In this document: piece after piece, positions 60,631-64,000 of the stretch
Layout: the number at the start of each line of letters is the position of its first letter
Numbering within the stretch: position 1 is the stretch's first letter
Origin: GCA-2683825 sp965662355
Lineage (GTDB): Bacteria; Planctomycetota; UBA1135; GCA-002686595
Reading direction: 5' to 3'
Assembly: GCA_965662355.1 (NCBI GenBank)
Contig: CBFIHP010000006.1
Span: forward strand, 186,001-250,000
DNA: 64,000 bases
Made by a program: the position numbers and the translations under genes
The notes under the pieces: generated by a model
What the model saw: the letters and a program-made list of their open reading frames with translations, nothing else
Database searches by the model: none
Told to the model about the DNA's origin: nothing

Positions 60631-62550
60631 ATGGCTCCGACAGCTGAGACGATTCCCTTCCAGGCCGAGACGAAGAAGCTTCTCGACCTCGTCATCCACT
60701 CGCTCTACACCAACAAGGACATTTTCCTCCGCGAGCTGATCTCCAACGCGAGCGACGCGCTGGACAAGCTGCGCATCGAGGCCTTGACCGACGAGGACCT
60801 CTCGGTCGACCTCGATCGATTGCGAATCCGCCTCGAGGTCGACAAAGACCAGCGCAAGCTCTCGATCAGCGACAACGGGATCGGCATGAGCCGCGAGGAG
60901 GTGATCGAGAACATCGGCACCATCGCCAAGTCCGGCACCGAGGGTTTCTCAGATGCGCTGGACGAGATGAAAAAGAAGGGGGGGGCGCTTCCCGAGTTGA
61001 TCGGGCAGTTCGGAGTTGGCTTCTACTCAGCGTTCATGTGCGCTGACGAGGTCGAGGTTCTGACCCGACGCATCGGCACGACGAACGACGAGGCCGTTGT
61101 CTGGCGCTCGAAGGGCGACGGTGAGTACACCCTCGACGAGGGCCAGCGCGAAGAACACGGAACGACGGTGACCCTGTTCCTGAAGCCCCTAACGGATGGA
61201 GCCGACGGCGAGGAAGCCGCCAAAGACTTCACCCAGGAGTGGGTCTTGCGCGAGATCGTCAAGCGATACTCGGACTTCATCGAGTATCCGATCGAGATGG
61301 AGCGCCCAGCGCACGAAGAGAACGGTGAAGAGGTTGCGGCCGAGATTCAGGTTCTGAACTCGCAGAAACCCCTGTGGTCGCGTCCGAAGGAAGAGATCGA
61401 AGACGCCGAATACACCGAGTTCTACAAGCACCTCTCGCACGATTGGAACGAGCCCTTCGACACGATCCACTTCAAGGCGGAAGGTACGGTGGAATACGCG
61501 GCGCTGCTCTACATTCCCTCACAGCGGCCGATGGATCTCTTCGATCCCAACCGCCAGAAGTCGCAGATCCAGCTGTACGTCAAGCGGGTCTTCATCACGT
61601 CCGAGTGTGAAGAGCTCCTGCCTGTCTGGCTGCGTTTCGTGCGCGGGGTCGTGGATTCGGCCGACCTGCCGTTAAACGTCTCGCGCGAGACGTTGCAACA
61701 CAACCGCCAGATGGGACAGATCGAAAAACGCCTCACACGCAAGGTGCTCGATTCCCTGACGGCGATGCAAAAGAACCGCTCCGACGACTACGCCAAGTTC
61801 TGGCAATCCTTCGGCACGGTCATCAAGGAGGGCATCTACTACTCGGACGAGCACCGTGATAGCGCGGCCGCCCTGGCCCTTTTCCAGACGACGAAGGGCG
61901 ACGATTTTCGCACCCTGACCGACTATGCGGCCGACATGCCGATGGCCCAGAAGGAGATCTACGTGCTCCTCGCCAGCGATGTCCCCGCAGCCAAGCGCTC
62001 GCCCCTGCTCGAGACCTTTGCCGAGAAGGGCTTCGAAGTGATCTTCCTCACCGATCCGGTGGACGAATTCATGATCCAGCGCCTGACGAGCTTCGCGGAG
62101 AAGACCATCCGGCGTATCGATCAGGGCGAGCTCGACCTCGGGGAAGAGGGCGAGAACGAGGACCGCGGCACCCAGGAGAAAGAGCTCGAGCCGATGATCG
62201 AGGCCGTGCGCAAGGAACTCTCCGAACGCGTGGAAGAGGTGCGCTTCTCGAAGCGCCTCACCGATTCACCCGCATGCCTGGTGGCTGCGGACAATGCCAT
62301 GCCCCAGCACATCGTGCAGATGATGCGCCAGCAGGGCCAGGACATCCCCGAAACCAAGCAAGTCCTCGAGCTGAACGCCGCGCACCCCTTGATCCAACGG
62401 ATCAGCTCCCAGGTCGAGAACGATTTCGGCAGGTTCGGAAACTCCTGCGAACTGCTCTTCGGTTTGGCTCAGCTCGCGGAGGGCACGTCGCCGTCTGACC
62501 CGGGGAAGTTCTCGAAGCTGGTTTCGGAGATGATGCTAGGCGACGAGTAG
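60631..62550 (+). CDS. htpG: Molecular chaperone HtpG (Hsp90)
   Basis: 639 residues, normal for bacterial Hsp90. GHKL ATPase motifs ELISNASDALDKLR, ISDNGIGMSREEV and IGQFGVGFYSAFM lie in the first 145 residues. The middle domain has LPLNVSRETLQHNRQM with the catalytic Arg, and the C-terminal dimerisation region follows. ATG at 60631, 46 nt after glyS. Confidence 0.96.
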   Translation: MAPTAETIPFQAETKKLLDLVIHSLYTNKDIFLRELISNASDALDKLRIEALTDEDLSVDLDRLRIRLEVDKDQRKLSISDNGIGMSREEVIENIGTIAKSGTEGFSDALDEMKKKGGALPELIGQFGVGFYSAFMCADEVEVLTRRIGTTNDEAVVWRSKGDGEYTLDEGQREEHGTTVTLFLKPLTDGADGEEAAKDFTQEWVLREIVKRYSDFIEYPIEMERPAHEENGEEVAAEIQVLNSQKPLWSRPKEEIEDAEYTEFYKHLSHDWNEPFDTIHFKAEGTVEYAALLYIPSQRPMDLFDPNRQKSQIQLYVKRVFITSECEELLPVWLRFVRGVVDSADLPLNVSRETLQHNRQMGQIEKRLTRKVLDSLTAMQKNRSDDYAKFWQSFGTVIKEGIYYSDEHRDSAAALALFQTTKGDDFRTLTDYAADMPMAQKEIYVLLASDVPAAKRSPLLETFAEKGFEVIFLTDPVDEFMIQRLTSFAEKTIRRIDQGELDLGEEGENEDRGTQEKELEPMIEAVRKELSERVEEVRFSKRLTDSPACLVAADNAMPQHIVQMMRQQGQDIPETKQVLELNAAHPLIQRISSQVENDFGRFGNSCELLFGLAQLAEGTSPSDPGKFSKLVSEMMLGDE

Positions 62551-62644
62551 CCCTGCACTTGGGGTCTAGTACGTTGGCGGTGCTGTTGTCCTGACACCGT
62601 ACCGCCCGTTGCGATAGCCAATGTGAAATGACCCCCATCAGTCG

Positions 62645-64000
62645 CTAGTACCCAAGCGCATCCAACGCCTGCTGCGTCTCCTCCGTCACATCCGCTGCAT
62701 CCACATCTCCCAGGCGAGCCCCGAGCTCCTTGAAACGCCGGAGCTCCTCCAGCAGCGCCCCTCGCAACACCCGCACCCGCTCCTCCATCGAACCCGAAAG
62801 GTCATTCCCCTCCCCCGGGTCCGCCTTCGTATCGAACAACTCCCACTCCTTCTCCCCCGGAAACAGCACATCGCTTTCCCTCGGGCTATAAATCAGCTTG
62901 AACCCCTGCCCATCGCGAATCGAGTACTTGTGAGCGAAGTGATCGTCGATCTCCGCGATCACAGGACGTGTTTCCAGGTCCTTTGACAGGATGTCTTCAC
63001 CCTGCATGCGCGGATCCCGGGGGACCCCCAAGGCGTGCAATACTGTCGGCGTGACGTCGATCGTCATCACGGGCTTCTCGATGGTCCTCTTTCCCTGTCC
63101 CGGGACCCTCATGATCAGGGGGATGCGGGTGAGTTCCTCGTAGAGGGTCTTGCCGTGCTGGATCACTCCGCGCTCGAACATCTCCTCGCCGTGATCAGAA
63201 GTGATGACGAGGATCGTGTTCTCCTCGATCCCGAGCTCTTGCAACTGCGCGAAGAGGTCTCCGAGGAGGCTGTCCACGTAACGCAGCGAGCCGTCGTAGC
63301 GGTGGCGCAGATGCGCCCTATCGGCCTCCGAGATGGTCTCGTTGCTTTCGACGTGGGGCAGGAAGTTGGAAAAGTCGGTTCGCGTGGAGGTGCAGCCTAG
63401 CTTCTCGCACAGGAGCCAACCGTCGGGCGCATCGTAGTCGTGCACCGTGTAGGTGTGCAGGAACAGGAAGAACGTCTCGTCGTGGTGCTCGTCGAGCCAG
63501 GTCGCGATACGCTCCGGTCCGTGTTCGGCGACCAGTTCGGGGGTCAGCTCCGGATTGCGGTCGCGCAGAAGATGGAAGAAGTCCGAATCGTCGTGGCGTA
63601 GCGGATCGACGTTGGTGAAGCCGTCGAAGCCCGTATCGAGTCCGAAGTCCGCGCTGACGAAGCCGCCAGCCGTGAAGCCCTGGGTGCGGTAGCCCTCTCT
63701 GCCCAGAATCTCCGCCAGGGCCGGAGAGCGTGCCTGCGAGACGGCCTGGGTGCCGCGATAGACGCCGTGTACCGAGGCGAACTGGCCCGAGAACAAGGAG
63801 ACCGTGGCGGGCAGCGTGTAGGCGGCCTGGGCGTGCATGCTGGGAAAGAAGAGGTTCTCCTCCGCGAGCCGATCGAGGTTGGGCGTCGTGCCACGGCCGT
63901 ATCCGTAGGCGCCGACGTGGTCCGCGCGCAGCATGTCGATCGAGATCAGGATCACGTTCGGTCGCTCGGCTCGTTGGTCCGCCGAGCGCAGGCACGGGGC
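62645..64000 (-). CDS. Sulfatase-fold protein with Thr at the nucleophile position (5' end cut)
   Basis: At least 451 codons; the frame is open to the right edge, so the N-terminus and any signal peptide are missing. The domain begins ERPNVILISIDMLRADHVGAYGYGRG near the edge. The nucleophile segment is AAYTLPATVSLFSG, with Thr in place of formylglycine Cys/Ser as in the other two copies. The later metal pair is VITSDHGEEMFERGVIQHG. C-terminal LGDVDAADVTEETQQALDALGY resembles the tail of the lipoprotein at 26624 (both end in a QLGY/DALGY segment), making these two the closest pair. Confidence 0.85.
   Translation of the reverse strand, partial: APCLRSADQRAERPNVILISIDMLRADHVGAYGYGRGTTPNLDRLAEENLFFPSMHAQAAYTLPATVSLFSGQFASVHGVYRGTQAVSQARSPALAEILGREGYRTQGFTAGGFVSADFGLDTGFDGFTNVDPLRHDDSDFFHLLRDRNPELTPELVAEHGPERIATWLDEHHDETFFLFLHTYTVHDYDAPDGWLLCEKLGCTSTRTDFSNFLPHVESNETISEADRAHLRHRYDGSLRYVDSLLGDLFAQLQELGIEENTILVITSDHGEEMFERGVIQHGKTLYEELTRIPLIMRVPGQGKRTIEKPVMTIDVTPTVLHALGVPRDPRMQGEDILSKDLETRPVIAEIDDHFAHKYSIRDGQGFKLIYSPRESDVLFPGEKEWELFDTKADPGEGNDLSGSMEERVRVLRGALLEELRRFKELGARLGDVDAADVTEETQQALDALGY

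Noticed and set aside
1..64000. CRISPR arrays, insertion sequences, prophage, tRNA or rRNA genes
   Set aside because: I looked for regularly spaced repeats, transposase or integrase motifs and tRNA-like cloverleaf sequences on reading through and found none I could support; a tRNAscan-SE and Infernal run would settle RNA genes.

Overview
This is a GC-rich bacterial window of 64 kb with about 48 protein-coding genes and no rRNA or tRNA gene that I could see. The gene content suggests a Planctomycetota-like or similar environmental bacterium: sulfatase-fold enzymes, many secreted or lipid-anchored surface proteins, proteins built from carboxypeptidase-regulatory-like repeats, a calcium-loop repeat giant, an unanchored CheX/CheY/CheR/PilZ cluster, futalosine-pathway menaquinone genes and a bacterial topoisomerase VI. 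The taxonomic call is inference from gene content, not from a marker tree. One run of ten N (33263-33272) marks a scaffold join.

Layout. 1-1836 (-): KDPG aldolase followed by a RecQ helicase cut by the left edge. 1957-12472: a secreted beta-propeller/dihaem cytochrome protein, a CPA2 cation/proton antiporter coupled to a lipoprotein glycosidase-like gene, and a membrane-anchored beta-sandwich repeat protein. 12657-13736 (+): a secreted TlpA-like thioredoxin whose CxxC motif reads UGA-Gly-Pro-Cys, a strong candidate selenoprotein. 13828-19632 (-): an SGNH hydrolase and a 1554-residue calcium-loop repeat lipoprotein. 19905-26613: HtrA-type protease, RidA, a broken TrmB-like regulator, a PTS enzyme I homologue lacking key catalytic residues, homoserine kinase, a free-standing aminotransferase C-domain-like protein and a methyltransferase.

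26624-30153: a sulfatase-fold lipoprotein facing an SGNH hydrolase. 30275-33082 (-): a compact signalling operon, cheX-cheY-small ORF-cheY-cheR-pilZ, with no CheA or receptor in the window. 33323-45112: a secreted unknown protein, a membrane sulfatase-fold protein, a squalene-cyclase-like toroid protein, another regulatory-like-repeat protein, a third SGNH hydrolase, a degenerate histidine phosphatase and a PQQ-type propeller with EF-hands. 45206-50003: an epimerase, a carboxylesterase-like hydrolase, and the top6B-top6A operon, both subunits with lysine-rich tails.

50016-59086: mqnA, an rRNA-methyltransferase-like/pseudouridine synthase pair, a lipoprotein, a three-gene ParA cassette with two unrecognised partners, and the mqnC-mqnE pair. 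59229-64000: glycyl-tRNA synthetase, HtpG, and a third sulfatase-fold protein cut by the right edge. The most notable items are the candidate UGA-encoded selenocysteine in the TlpA-like protein, the bacterial topoisomerase VI with histone-H1-like tails, the ParA cassette, the catalytically odd enzyme I homologue, and three sulfatase-fold proteins that all carry Thr where the formylglycine-forming Cys/Ser would be.
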